Source: Synchiropus splendidus (taxonomy: Eukaryota > Chordata > Actinopteri > Syngnathiformes > Callionymidae). Taken from it: a stretch of 64,000 nucleotides of DNA. The stretch's first letter is position 1, and each line of letters starts with the position of its first letter. Location: positions 18,489,001 through 18,553,000 of the forward strand of contig NC_071351.1 in the NCBI RefSeq assembly GCF_027744825.2, in the 5' to 3' direction. This document shows positions 26,321 through 40,796 of the stretch, piece after piece. Under the pieces are notes generated by a model. That model searched no databases and had not been told where the DNA came from. It saw only the letters and a program-made list of their open reading frames with translations. The position numbers were made by a program, and so were the translations under genes.

Positions 26321-27072
26321 GTGGGTTTCGGAACGCCAAACATAAAAGTGTTGATAACTTTCGAAAAACACTTCAGAGAGCTTAGATTTGATGTGCACCT
26401 ACTAGAAAGACCCTTTCTGCTATAGTGGGAGGTTAAAATTTCATGTTCTGAAGCTTCCCTGAAAAGTTATGGCACAATGCGTAAAAACGCTTTTCAGCCT
26501 GAGATAAGGTGGGTTTCGGAACGCCAAACATAAAAGTGTTGATAACTTTGGAAAAACACTTCAGACAGCTTAGATTTGATGTGCAACTACTAGAAAGACC
26601 CTTTCTGCTATAGTGGGAGGTTAAAATTTCATGTTCTGAAGCTTCCCTGAAAAGTTATGGCACAATGCACAAAAACGCTTTTCAGCCTGAGATAAGGTGG
26701 GTTTCGGAACGCCAAACATAAAAGTGTTGATAACTTTCGAAAAACACTTCAGACAGCTTAGATTTGATGTGCACCTACTAGAAAGACCCTTTCTGCTATA
26801 GTGGGAGGTTAAAATTTCATGTTCTGAAGCTTCCCTGAAAAGTTATGGCACAATGCGTAAAAACGCTTTTCAGCCTGAGATAAGGTGGGTTTCGGAACGC
26901 CAAACATAAAAGTGTTGATAACTTTGGAAAAACACTTCAGACAGTTTAGATTTGATGTGCAACTACTAGAAAGACCCTTTCTGCTATAGTGGGAGGTTAA
27001 AATTTCATGTTCTGAAGCTTCCCTGAAAAGTTATGGCACAATGCACAAAAACGCTTTTCAGCCTGAGATAAG

Positions 27073-27636
27073 GTGGGTTTCGGAACGCCAAACATAAAAG
27101 TGTTAATAACTTTGGAAAAACACTTCAGACAGTTTAGATTCGATGTGCAACTACTAGAAAGACCCTTTCTGCTATAGTGGGAGGTTAAAATTTCATGTTC
27201 TGAAGCTTCCCTGAAAAGTTATGGCACAATGCACAAAAACGCTTTTCAGCCTGAGATAAGGTGGGTTTCGGAACGCCAAACATAAAAGTGTTGATAACTT
27301 TCGAAAAACACTTCAGACAGCTTAGATTTGATGTGCACCTACTAGAAAGACCCTTTCTGCTATAGTGGGAGGTTAAAATTTCATGTTCTGAAGCTTTCCT
27401 GAAAAGTTATGGCACAATGCACAAAAACGCTTTTCAGCCTGAGATAAGGTGGGTTTCGGAACGCCAAACATAAAAGTGTCGATAACTTTTGAAAAACACT
27501 TCAGACAGCTTAGATTTGATGTGCAACTACTAGAAAGACCCTTTCTGCTATAGTGGGAGGTTAAAATTTCATGTTCTGAAGCTTCCCTGAAAAGTTATGG
27601 CACAATGCACAAAAACGCTTTTCAGCCTGAGATAAG
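27073..27636 (+). repeat. C69 triplet, copy 1 of 3
   Basis: Three units in order: A33 with C69 (GATTCGAT), then C type with C58, T137 and AC161-162, then T type. The C69 change is otherwise not seen, so this triplet is a good tag for tracing block movements. Copies are at 30457-31020 and 34781-35344. Confidence 0.8.
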
Positions 27637-30456
27637 GTGGGTTTCGGAACGCCAAACATAAAAGTGTTGATAACTTTGGAAAAACACTTCAGACAGTTTA
27701 GATTTGATGTGCAACTACTAGAAAGACCCTTTCTGCTATAGTGGGAGGTTAAAATTTCATGTTCTGAAGCTTCCCTGAAAAGTTATGGCACAATGCACAA
27801 AAACGCTTTTCAGCCTGAGATAAGGTGGGTTTCGGAACGCCAAACATAAAAGTGTTGATAACTTTGGAAAAACACTTCAGACAGTTTAGATTTGATGTGC
27901 AACTACTAGAAAGACCCTTTCTGCTATAGTGGGAGGTTAAAATTTCATGTTCTGAAGCTTCCCTGAAAAGTTATGGCACAATGCACAAAAACGCTTTTCA
28001 GCCTGAGATAAGGTGGGTTTCGGAACGCCAAACATAAAAGTGTTGATAACTTTCGAAAAACACTTCAGAGAGCTTAGATTTGATGTGCACCTACTAGAAA
28101 GACCCTTTCTGCTATAGTGGGAGGTTAAAATTTCATGTTCTGAAGCTTCCCTGAAAAGTTATGGCACAATGCGTAAAAACGCTTTTCAGCCTGAGATACG
28201 GTGGGTTTCGGAACGCCAAACATAAAAGTGTTGATAACTTTGGAAAAACACTTCAGACAGTTTAGATTTGATGTGCAACTACTAGAAAGACCCTTTCTGC
28301 TATAGTGGGAGGTTAAAATTTCATGTTCTGAAGCTTTCCTGAAAAGTTATGGCACAATGCACAAAAACGCTTTTCAGCCTGAGATAAGGTGGGTTTCGGA
28401 ACGCCAAACATAAAAGTGTTGATAACTTTGGAAAAACACTTCAGACAGTTTAGATTTGATGTGCAACTACTAGAAAGACCCTTTCTGCTATAGTGGGAGG
28501 TTAAAATTTCATGTTCTGAAGCTTTCCTGAAAAGTTATGGCACAATGCACAAAAACGCTTTTCAGCCTGAGATAAGGTGGGTTTCGGAACGCCAAACATA
28601 AAAGTGTTGATAACTTTTGAAAAACACTTCAGACAGCTTAGATTTGATGTGCAACTACTAGAAAGACCCTTTCTGCTATAGTGGAAGGTTAAAATTTCAT
28701 GTTCTGAAGCTTCCCTGAAAACTTATGGCACAATGCACAAAAACGCTTTTCAGCCTGAGATAAGGTGGGTTTCGGAACGCCAAACATAAAAGTGTTGATA
28801 ACTTTGGAAAAACACTTCAGACAGTTTAGATTTGATGTGCAACTACTAGAAAGACCCTTTCTGCTATAGTGGGAGGTTAAAATTTCATGTTCCGAAGCTT
28901 CCCTGAAAAGTTATGGCACAATGCGTAAAAACGCTTTTCAGCCTGAGATAAGGTGGGTTTCGGAACGCCAAACATAAAAGTGTTGATAACTTTGGAAAAA
29001 CACTTCAGACAGTTTAGATTTGATGAGCAACTACTAGAAAGACCCTTTCTGCTATAGTGGGAGGTTAAAATTTCATGTTCTGAAGCTTCCCTGAAAAGTT
29101 ATGGCACAATGCACAAAAACGCTTTTCAGCCTGAGATAAGGTGGGTTTCGGAAGGCCAAACATAAAAGTGTTGATAACTTTCGAAAAACACTTCAGAGAG
29201 CTTAGATTTGATGTGCACCTACTAGAAAGACCCTTTCTGCTATAGTGGGAGGTTAAAATTTCATGTTCTGAAGCTTCCCTGAAAAGTTATGGCACAATGC
29301 GTAAAAACGCTTTTCAGCCTGAGATAAGGTGGGTTTCGGAACGCCAAACATAAAAGTGTTGATAACTTTGGAAAAACACTTCAGACAGTTTAGATTTGAT
29401 GTGCAACTACTAGAAAGACCCTTTCTGCTATAGTGGGAGGTTAAAATTTCATGTTCTGAAGCTTTCCTGAAAAGTTATGGCACAATGCACAAAAACGCTT
29501 TTCAGCCTGAGATAAGGTGGGTTTCGGAACGCCAAACATAAAAGTGTTGATAACTTTTGAAAAACACTTCAGACAGCTTAGATTTGATGTGCAACTACTA
29601 GAAAGACCCTTTCTGCTATAGTGGGAGGTTAAAATTTCATGTTCTGAAGCTTCCCTGAAAAGTTATGGCACAATGCACAAAAACGCTTTTCAGCCTGAGA
29701 TAAGGTGGGTTTCGGAACGCCAAACATAAAAGTGTTGATAACTTTGGAAAAACACTTCAGACAGTTTAGATTTGATGTGCAACTACTAGAAAGACCCTTT
29801 CTGCTATAGTGGGAGGTTAAAATTTCATGTTCTGAAGCTTCCCTGAAAAGTTATGGCACAATGCACAAAAACGCTTTTCAGCCTGAGATAAGGTGGGTTT
29901 CGGAACGCCAAACATAAAAGTGTTAATAACTTTGGAAAAACACTTCAGACAGTTTAGATTTGATGTGCAACTACTAGAAAGACCCTTTCTGCTATAGTGG
30001 GAGGTTAAAATTTCATGTTCTGAAGCTTCCCTGAAAAGTTATGGCACAATGCACAAAAACGCTTTTCAGCCTGAGATAAGGTGGGTTTCGGAACGCCAAA
30101 CATAAAAGTGTTGATAACTTTGGAAAAACACTTCAGACAGTTTAGATTTGATGTGCAACTACTAGAAAGACCCTTTCTGCTATAGTGGGAGGTTAAAATT
30201 TCATGTTCTGAAGCTTCCCTGAAAAGTTATGGCACAATGCACAAAAACGCTTTTCAGCCTGAGATAAGGTGGGTTTCGGAACGCCAAACATAAAAGTGTT
30301 AATAACTTTGTAAAAACACTTCAGACAGTTTAGATTTGATGTGCAACTACTAGAAAGACCCTTTCTGCTATAGTGGGAGGTTAAAATTTCATGTTCTGAA
30401 GCTTCCCTGAAAAGTTATGGCACAATGCACAAAAACGCTTTTCAGCCTGAGATAAG

Positions 30457-31020
30457 ATGGGTTTCGGAACGCCAAACATAAAAGTGTTAATAACTTTGGA
30501 AAAACACTTCAGACAGTTTAGATTCGATGTGCAACTACTAGAAAGACCCTTTCTGCTATAGTGGGAGGTTAAAATTTCATGTTCTGAAGCTTCCCTGAAA
30601 AGTTATGGCACAATGCACAAAAACGCTTTTCAGCCTGAGATAAGGTGGGTTTCGGAACGCCAAACATAAAAGTGTTGATAACTTTCGAAAAACACTTCAG
30701 ACAGCTTAGATTTGATGTGCACCTACTAGAAAGACCCTTTCTGCTATAGTGGGAGGTTAAAATTTCATGTTCTGAAGCTTTCCTGAAAAGTTATGGCACA
30801 ATGCACAAAAACGCTTTTCAGCCTGAGATAAGGTGGGTTTCGGAACGCCAAACATAAAAGTGTTGATAACTTTTGAAAAACACTTCAGACAGCTTAGATT
30901 TGATGTGCAACTACTAGAAAGACCCTTTCTGCTATAGTGGGAGGTTAAAATTTCATGTTCTGAAGCTTCCCTGAAAAGTTATGGCACAATGCACAAAAAC
31001 GCTTTTCAGCCTGAGATAAG
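30457..31020 (+). repeat. C69 triplet, copy 2 of 3
   Basis: Same three-unit order and the same C69 mark as 27073-27636, 18 units downstream. It is preceded by two further A33-containing units (29893 and 30269), the latter with a private T in TTTGTAAAAA. Confidence 0.8.
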
Positions 31021-31772
31021 GTGGGTTTCGGAACGCCAAACATAAAAGTGTTGATAACTTTGGAAAAACACTTCAGACTGTTTAGATTTGATGTGCAACT
31101 ACTAGAAAGACCCTTTCTGCTATAGTGGGAGGTTAAAATTTCATGTTCTGAAGCTTCCCTGAAAAGTTATGGCACAATGCACAAAAACGCTTTTCAGCCT
31201 GAGATAAGGTGGGTTTCGGAACGCCAAACATAAAAGTGTTGATAACTTTTGAAAAACACTTCAGACAGCTTAGATTTGATGTGCAACTACTAGAAAGACC
31301 CTTTCTGCTATAGTGGGAGGTTAAAATTTCATGTTCTGAAGCTTCCCTGAAAAGTTATGGCACAATGCACAAAAACGCTTTTCAGCCTGAGATAAGGTGG
31401 GTTTCGGAACGCCAAACATAAAAGTGTTGATAACTTTGGAAAAACACTTCAGACAGTTTAGATTTGATGTGCAACTACTAGAAAGACCCTTTCTGCTATA
31501 GTGGGAGGTTAAAATTTCATGTTCTGAAGCTTTCCTGAAAAGTTATGGCACAATGCACAAAAACGCTTTTCAGCCTGAGATAAGGTGGGTTTCGGAACGC
31601 CAAACATAAAAGTGTTGATAACTTTTGAAAAACACTTCAGACAGCTTAGATTTGATGTGCAACTACTAGAAAGACCCTTTCTGCTATAGTGGGAGGTTAA
31701 AATTTCATGTTCTGAAGCTTCCCTGAAAAGTTATGGCACAATGCACAAAAACGCTTTTCAGCCTGAGATAAG

Positions 31773-33840
31773 GTGGGTTTCGGAACGCCAAACATAAAAG
31801 TGTTGATAACTTTGGAAAAACACTTCAGACAGTTTAGATTTGATGTGCAACTACTAGAAAGACCCTTTCTGCTATAGTGGGAGGTTAAAATTTCATGTTC
31901 TGAAGCTTCCCTGAAAAGTTATGGCACAATGCGTAAAAACGCTTTTCAGCCTGAGATAAGGTGGGTTTCGGAACGCCAAACATAAAAGTGTTGATAACTT
32001 TGGAAAAACACTTCAGACAGTTTAGATTTGATGTGCAACTACTAGAAAGACCCTTTCTGCTATAGTGGGAGGTTAAAATTTCATGTTCTGAAGCTTCCCT
32101 GAAAAGTTATGGCACAATGCACAAAAACGCTTTTCAGCCTGAGATAAGGTGGGTTTCGGAACGCCAAACATAAAAGTGTTAATAACTTTGGAAAAACACT
32201 TCAGACAGTTTAGATTTGATGTGCAACTACTAGAAAGACCCTTTCTGCTATAGTGGGAGGTTAAAATTTCATGTTCTGAAGCTTTCCTGAAAAGTTATGG
32301 CACAATGCACAAAAACGCTTTTCAGCCTGAGATAAGGTGGGTTTCGGAACGCCAAACATAAAAGTGTTGATAACTTTCGAAAAACACTTCAGAGAGCTTA
32401 GATTTGATGTGCACCTACTAGAAAGACCCTTTCTGCTATAGTGGGAGGTTAAAATTTCATGTTCTGAAGCTTCCCTGAAAAGTTATGGCACAATGCGTAA
32501 AAACGCTTTTCAGCCTGAGATAAGGTGGGTTTCGGAACGCCAAACATAAAAGTGTTGATAACTTTGGAAAAACACTTCAGACAGTTTAGATTTGATGTGC
32601 AACTACTAGAAAGACCCTTTCTGCTATAGTGGGAGGTTAAAATTTCATGTTCTGAACCTTTCCTGAAAAGTTATGGCACAATGCACAAAAACGCTTTTCA
32701 GCCTGAGATAAGGTGGGTTTCGGAACGCCAAACATAAAAGTGTTGATAACTTTTGAAAAACACTTCAGACAGCTTAGATTTGATGTGCAACTACTAGAAA
32801 GACCCTTTCTGCTATAGTGGGAGGTTAAAATTTCATGTTCTGAAGCTTCCCTGAAAAGTTATGGCACAATGCACAAAAACGCTTTTCAGCCTGAGATAAG
32901 GTGGGTTTCGGAACGCCAAACATAAAAGTGTTGATAACTTTGGAAAAACACTTCAGACAGTTTAGATTTGATGTGCAACTACTAGAAAGACCCTTTCTGC
33001 TATAGTGGGAGGTTAAAATTTCATGTTCTGAAGCTTCCCTGAAAAGTTATGGCACAATGCACAAAAACGCTTTTCAGCCTGAGATAAGGTGGGTTTCGGA
33101 ACGCCAAACATAAAAGTGTTAATAACTTTGGAAAAACACTTCAGACAGTTTAGATTTGATGTGCAACTACTAGAAAGACCCTTTCTGCTATAGTGGGAGG
33201 TTAAAATTTCATGTTCTGAAGCTTCCCTGAAAAGTTATGGCACAATGCACAAAAACGCTTTTCAGCCTGAGATAAGGTGGGTTTCGGAACGCCAAACATA
33301 AAAGTGTTGATAACTTTCGAAAAACACTTCAGAGAGCTTAGATTTGATGTGCACCTACTAGAAAGACCCTTTCTGCTATAGTGGGAGGTTAAAATTTCAT
33401 GTTCTGAAGCTTCCCTGAAAAGTTATGCCACAATGCGTAAAAACGCTTTTCAGCCTGAGATAAGGTGGGTTTCGGAACGCCAAACATAAAAGTGTTGATA
33501 ACTTTGGAAAAACACTTCAGACAGTTTAGATTTGATGTGCAACTACTAGAAAGACCCTTTCTGCTATAGTGGGAGGTTAAAATTTCATGTTCTGAAGCTT
33601 CCCTGAAAAGTTATGGCACAATGCACAAAAACGCTTTTCAGCCTGAGATAAGGTGGGTTTCGGAACGCCAAACATAAAAGCGTTAATAACTTTGGAAAAA
33701 CACTTCAGACAGTTTAGATTTGATGTGCAACTACTAGAAAGACCCTTTCTGCTATAGTGGGAGGTTAAAATTTCATGTTCTGAAGCTTTCATGAAAAGTT
33801 ATGGCACAATGCACAAAAACGCTTTTCAGCCTGAGATAAG
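31773..33840 (+). repeat. Eleven-monomer block, copy 2 (partner of 24441)
   Basis: Matches 24441-26320 with one extra G unit at 33465-33652. The last unit (33653-33840) shares the rare A139 (33791). Private changes here are C134 lost to AACCTT (32525 unit), C152 (33277 unit) and C30 region GCGTT (33653 unit). Confidence 0.8.
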
Positions 33841-34780
33841 GTGGGTTTCGGAACGCCAAACATAAAAGTGTTGATAACTTTCGAAAAACACTTCAGAGAG
33901 CTTAGATTTGATGTGCACCTACTAGAAAGACCCTTTCTGCTATAGTGGGAGGTTAAAATTTCATGTTCTGAAGCTTCCCTGAAAAGTTATGGCACAATGC
34001 GTAAAAACGCTTTTCAGCCTGAGATAAGGTGGGTTTCGGAACGCCAAACATAAAAGTGTTGATAACTTTGGAAAAACACTTCAGACAGTTTAGATTTGAT
34101 GTGCAACTACTAGAAAGACCCTTTCTGCTATAGTGGGAGGTTAAAATTTCATGTTCTGAAGCTTTCCTGAAAAGTTATGGCACAATGCACAAAAACGCTT
34201 TTCAGCCTGAGATAAGGTGGGTTTCGGAACGCCAAACATAAAAGTGTTGATAACTTTCGAAAAACACTTCAGACAGCTTAGATTTGATGTGCACCTACTA
34301 GAAAGACCCTTTCTGCTATAGTGGGAGGTTAAAATTTCATGTTCTGAAGCTTCCCTGAAAAGTTATGGCACAATGCGTAAAAACGCTTTTCAGCCTGAGA
34401 TAAGGTGGGTTTCGGAACGCCAAACATAAAAGTGTTGATAACTTTGGAAAAACACTTCAGACAGTTTAGATTTGATGTGCAACTACTAGAAAGACCCTTT
34501 CTGCTATAGTGGGAGGTTAAAATTTCATGTTCTGAAGCTTCCCTGAAAAGTTATGGCACAATGCACAAAAACGCTTTTCAGCCTGAGATAAGGTGGGTTT
34601 TGGAACGCCAAACATAAAAGTGTTAATAACTTTGGAAAAACACTTCAGACAGTTTAGATTTGATGTGCAACTACTAGAAAGACCCTTTCTGCTATAGTGG
34701 GAGGTTAAAATTTCATGTTCTGAAGCTTCCCTGAAAAGTTATGGCACAATGCACAAAAACGCTTTTCAGCCTGAGATAAG

Positions 34781-35344
34781 GTGGGTTTCGGAACGCCAAA
34801 CATAAAAGTGTTAATAACTTTGGAAAAACACTTCAGACAGTTTAGATTCGATGTGCAACTACTAGAAAGACCCTTTCTGCTATAGTGGGAGGTTAAAATT
34901 TCATGTTCTGAAGCTTCCCTGAAAAGTTATGGCACAATGCACAAAAACGCTTTTCAGCCTGAGATAAGGTGGGTTTCGGAACGCCAAACATAAAAGTGTT
35001 GATAACTTTCGAAAAACACTTCAGACAGCTTAGATTTGATGTGCACCTACTAGAAAGACCCTTTCTGCTATAGTGGGAGGTTAAAATTTCATGTTCTGAA
35101 GCTTTCCTGAAAAGTTATGGCACAATGCACAAAAACGCTTTTCAGCCTGAGATAAGGTGGGTTTCGGAACGCCAAACATAAAAGTGTTGATAACTTTTGA
35201 AAAACACTTCAGACAGCTTAGATTTGATGTGCAACTACTAGAAAGACCCTTTCTGCTATAGTGGGAGGTTAAAATTTCATGTTCTGAAGCTTCCCTGAAA
35301 AGTTATGGCACAATGCACAAAAACGCTTTTCAGCCTGAGATAAG
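34781..35344 (+). repeat. C69 triplet, copy 3 of 3
   Basis: Same three-unit order and C69 mark, 23 units downstream of copy 2. It is preceded by a separate A33 unit (34593) with a private TTTTGG at positions 6-11. Confidence 0.8.
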
Positions 35345-38300
35345 GTGGGTTTCGGAACGCCAAACATAAAAGTGTTGATAACTTTGGAAAAACACTTCAG
35401 ACAGTTTAGATTTGATGTGCAACTACTAGAAAGACCCTTTCTGCTATAGTGGGAGGTTAAAATTTCATGTTCTGAAGCTTCCCTGAAAAGTTATGGCACA
35501 ATGCACAAAAACGCTTTTCAGCCTGAGATAAGGTGGGTTTCGGAACGCCAAACATAAAAGTGTTGATAACTTTGGAAAAACACTTCAGACAGTTTAGATT
35601 TGATGTGCAACTACTAGAAAGACCCTTTCTGCTATAGTGGGAGGTTAAAATTTCATGTTCTGAAGCTTCCCTGAAAAGTTATGGCACAATGCACAAAAAC
35701 GCTTTTCAGCCTGAGATAAGGTGGGTTTCGGAACGCCAAACATAAAAGTGTTGATAACTTTGGAAAAACACTTCAGACAGTTTAGATTTGATGTGCAACT
35801 ACTAGAAAGACCCTTTCTGCTATAGTGGGAGGTTAAAATTTCATGTTCTGAAGCTTCCCTGAAAAGTTATGGCACAATGCACAAAAACGCTTTTCAGCCT
35901 GAGATAAGGTGGGTTTCGGAACGCCAAACATAAAAGTGTTGATAACTTTGGAAAAACACTTCAGACAGTTTAGATTTGATGTGCAACTACTAGAAAGACC
36001 CTTTCTGCTATAGTGGGAGGTTAAAATTTCATGTTCTGAAGCTTCCCTGAAAAGTTATGGCACAATGCACAAAAACGCTTTTCAGCCTGAGATAAGGTGG
36101 GTTTCGGAACGCCAAACATAAAAGTGTTGATAACTTTGGAAAAACACTTCAGACAGTTTAGATTTGATGTGCAACTACTAGAAAAACCCTTTCTGCTATA
36201 GTGGGAGGTTAAAAATTCATGTTCTGAAGCTTCCCTGAAAAGTTATGGCACAATGCACAAAAACGCTTTTCAGCCTGAGATAAGGTGGGTTTCGGAACGC
36301 CAAACATAAAAGTGTTGATAACTTTTGAAAAACACTTCAGACAGCTTAGATTTGATGTGCAACTACTAGAAAGACCCTTTCTGCTATAGTGGGAGGTTAA
36401 AATTTCATGTTCTGAAGCTTCCCTGAAAAGTTATGGCACAATGCACAAAAACGCTTTTCAGCCTGAGATAAGGTGGGTTTCGGAACGCCAAACATAAAAG
36501 TGTTGATAACTTTGGAAAAACACTTCAGACAGTTTAGATTTGATGTGCAACTACTAGAAAGACCCTTTCTGCTATAGTGGGAGGTTAAAATTTCATGTTC
36601 TGAAGCTTCCCTGAAAAGTTATGGCACAATGCACAAAAACGCTTTTCAGCCTGAGATAAGGTGGGTTTCGGAACGCCAAACATAAAAGTGTTGATAACTT
36701 TGGAAAAACACTTCAGACAGTTTAGATTTGATGTGCAACTACTAGAAAAACCCTTTCTGCTATAGTGGGAGGTTAAAATTTCATGTTCTGAAGCTTCCCT
36801 GAAAAGTTATGGCACAATGCACAAAAACGCGTTTCAGCCTGAGATAAGGTGGGTTTCGGAACGCCAAACATAAAAGTGTTGATAACTTTCGAAAAACACT
36901 TCAGAGAGCTTAGATTTGATGTGCACCCACTAGAAAGACCCTTTCTGCTATAGTGGGAGGTTAAAATTTCATGTTCTGAAGCTTCCCTGAAAAGTTATGG
37001 CACAATGCGTAAAAACGCTTTTCAGCCTGAGATAAGGTGGGTTTCGGAACGCCAAACATAAAAGTGTTGATAACTTTGGAAAAACACTTCAGACAGTTTA
37101 GATTTGATGTGCAACTACTAGAAAGACCCTTTCTGCTATAGTGGGAGGTTAAAATTTCATGTTCTGAAGCTTTCCTGAAAAGTTATGGCACAATGCACAA
37201 AAACGCTTTTCAGCCTGAGATAAGGTGGGTTTCGGAACGCCAAACATAAAAGTGTTGATAACTTTGGAAAAACACTTCAGACAGTTTAGATTTGATGTGC
37301 AACTACTAGAAAGACCCTTTCTGCTATAGTGGGAGGTTAAAATTTCATGTTCTGAAGCTTTCCTGAAAAGTTATGGCACAATGCACAAAAACGCTTTTCA
37401 GCCTGAGATAAGGTGGGTTTCGGAACGCCAAACATAAAAGTGTTGATAACTTTTGAAAAACACTTCAGACAGCTTAGATTTGATGTGCAACTACTAGAAA
37501 GACCCTTTCTGCTATAGTGGGAGGTTAAAATTTCATGTTCTGAAGCTTCCCTGAAAACTTATGGCACAATGCACAAAAACGCTTTTCAGCCTGAGATAAG
37601 GTGGGTTTCGGAACGCCAAACATAAAAGTGTTGATAACTTTGGAAAAACACTTCAGACAGTTTAGATTTGATGTGCAACTACTAGAAAGACCCTTTCTGC
37701 TATAGTGGGAGGTTAAAATTTCATGTTCTGAAGCTTCCCTGAAAAGTTATGGCACAATGCACAAAAACGCTTTTCAGCCTGAGATAAGGTGGGTTTCGGA
37801 ACGCCAAACATAAAAGTGTTGATAACTTTCGAAAAACACTTCAGAGAGCTTAGATTTGATGTGCACCTACTAGAAAGACCCTTTCTGCTATAGTGGGAGG
37901 TTAAAATTTCATGTTCTGAAGCTTCCCTGAAAAGTTATGGCACAATGCGTAAAAACGCTTTTCAGCCTGAGATAAGGTGGGTTTCGGAACGCCAAACATA
38001 AAAGTGTTGATAACTTTGGAAAAACACTTCAGACAGTTTAGATTTGATGTGCAACTACTAGAAAGACCCTTTCTGCTATAGTGGGAGGTTAAAATTTCAT
38101 GTTCTGAAGCTTTCCTGAAAAGTTATGGCACAATGCACAAAAACGCTTTTCAGCCTGAGATAAGGTGGGTTTCGGAACGCCAAACATAAAAGTGTTGATA
38201 ACTTTTGAAAAACACTTCAGACAGCTTAGATTTGATGTGCAACTACTAGAAAGACCCTTTCTGCTATAGTGGGAGGTTAAAATTTCATGTTCTGAAGCTT

Positions 38301-40796
38301 CCCTGAAAAGTTATGGCACAATGCACAAAAACGCTTTTCAGCCTGAGATAAGGTGGGTTTCGGAACGCCAAACATAAAAGTGTTGATAACTTTGGAAAAA
38401 CACTTCAGACAGTTTAGATTTGATGTGCAACTACTAGAAAGACCCTTTCTGCTATAGTGGGAGGTTAAAATTTCATGTTCTGAAGCTTCCCTGAAAAGTT
38501 ATGGCACAATGCACAAAAACGCTTTTCAGCCTGAGATAAGGTGGGTTTCGGAACGCCAAACATAAAAGTGTTAATAACTTTGGAAAAACACTTCAGACAG
38601 TTTAGATTTGATGTGCAACTACTAGAAAGACCCTTTCTGCTATAGTGGGAGGTTAAAATTTCATGTTCTGAAGCTTCCCTGAAAAGTTATGGCACAATGC
38701 ACAAAAACGCTTTTCAGCCTGAGATAAGGTGGGTTTCGGAACGCCAAACATAAAAGTGTTGATAACTTTTGAAAAACACTTCAGACAGCTTAGATTTGAT
38801 GTGCAACTACTAGAAAGACCCTTTCTGCTATAGTGGGAGGTTAAAATTTCATGTTCTGAAGCTTCCCTGAAAAGTTATGGCACAATGCACAAAAACGCTT
38901 TTCAGCCTGAGATAAGGTGGGTTTCGGAACGCCAAACATAAAAGTGTTGATAACTTTGGAAAAACACTTCAGACAGTTTAGATTTGATGTGCAACTACTA
39001 GAAAGACCCTTTCTGCTATAGTGGGAGGTTAAAATTTCATGTTCTGAAGCTTCCCTGAAAAGTTATGGCACAATGCACAAAAACGCTTTTCAGCCTGAGA
39101 TAAGGTGGGTTTCGGAACGCCAAACATAAAAGTGTTGATAACTTTGGAAAAACACTTCAGACAGTTTAGATTTGATGTGCAACTACTAGAAAGACCCTTT
39201 CTGCTATAGTGGGAGGTTAAAATTTCATGTTCTGAAGCTTCCCTGAAAAGTTATGGCACAATGCACTAAAACGCTTTTCAGCCTGAGATAAGGTGGGTTA
39301 CGGAACGCCAAACATAAAAGTGTTGATAACTTTCGAAAAACACTTCAGAGAGCTTAGATTTGATGTGCACCCACTAGAAAGACCCTTTCTGCTATAGTGG
39401 GAGGTTAAAATTTCATGTTCTGAAGCTTCCCTGAAAAGTTATGGCACAATGCGTAAAAACGCTTTTCAGCCTGAGATAAGGTGGGTTTCGGAACGCCAAA
39501 CATAAAAGTGTTGATAACTTTGGAAAAACACTTCAGACAGTTTAGATTTGATGTGCAACTACTAGAAAGACCCTTTCTGCTATAGTGGGAGGTTTAAATT
39601 TCATGTTCTGAAGCTTTCCTGAAAAGTTATGGCACAATGCACAAAAACGCTTTTCAGGCTGAGATAAGGTGGGTTTCGGAACGCCAAACATAAAAGTGTT
39701 GATAACTTTGGAAAAACACTTCAGACAGTTTAGATTTGATGTGCAACTACTAGAAAGACCCTTTCTGCTATAGTGGGAGGTTAAAATTTCATGTTCTGAA
39801 GCTTCCCTGAAAACTTATGGCACAATGCACAAAAACGCTTTTCAGCCTGAGATAAGGTGGGTTTCGGAACGCCAAACATAAAAGTGTTGATAACTTTGGA
39901 AAAACACTTCAGACAGTTTAGATTTGATGTGCAACTACTAGAAAGACCCTTTCTGCTATAGTGGGAGGTTAAAATTTCATGTTCTGAAGCTTCCCTGAAA
40001 AGTTATGGCACAATGCACAAAAACGCTTTTCAGCCTGAGATAAGGTGGGTTTCGGAACGCCAAACATAAAAGTGTTGATAACTTTGGAAAAACACTTCAG
40101 ACAGTTTAGATTTGATGTGCAACTACTAGAAAGACCCTTTCTGCTATAGTGGGAGGTTAAAATTTCATGTTCTGAAGCTTTCCTGAAAAGTTATGGCACA
40201 ATGCACAAAAACGCTTTTCAGCCTGAGATAAGGTGGGTTTCGGAACGCCAAACATAAAAGTGTTGATAACTTTGGAAAAACACTTCAGACAGTTTAGATT
40301 TGATGTGCAACTACTAGAAAGACCCTTTCTGCTATAGTGAGAGGTTAAAATTTCATGTTCTGAAGCTTTCCTGAAAAGTTATGGCACAATGCACAAAAAC
40401 GCTTTTCAGCCTGAGATAAGGTGGGTTTCGGAACGCCAAACATAAAAGTGTTGATAACTTTTGAAAAACACTTCAGACAGCTTAGATTTGATGTGCAACT
40501 ACTAGAAAGACCCTTTCTGCTATAGTGGGAGGTTAAAATTTCATGTTCTGAAGCTTCCCTGAAAAGTTATGGCACAATGCACAAAAACGCTTTTCAGCCT
40601 GAGATAAGGTGGGTTTCGGAACGCCAAACATAAAAGTGTTGATAACTTTGGAAAAACACTTCAGACAGTTTAGATTTGATGTGCAACTACTAGAAAGACC
40701 CTTTCTGCTATAGTGGGAGGTTAAAATTTCATGTTCTGAAGCTTCCCTGAAAAGTTATGGCACAATGCACAAAAACGCTTTTCAGCCTGAGATAAG

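Noticed and set aside
33577..33792. Second 71-codon minus-strand reading frame, nearly identical
   Set aside because: Paralogous copy of the same accident at an offset of 7520 bp. The similarity reflects the block duplication and not conservation of a protein.
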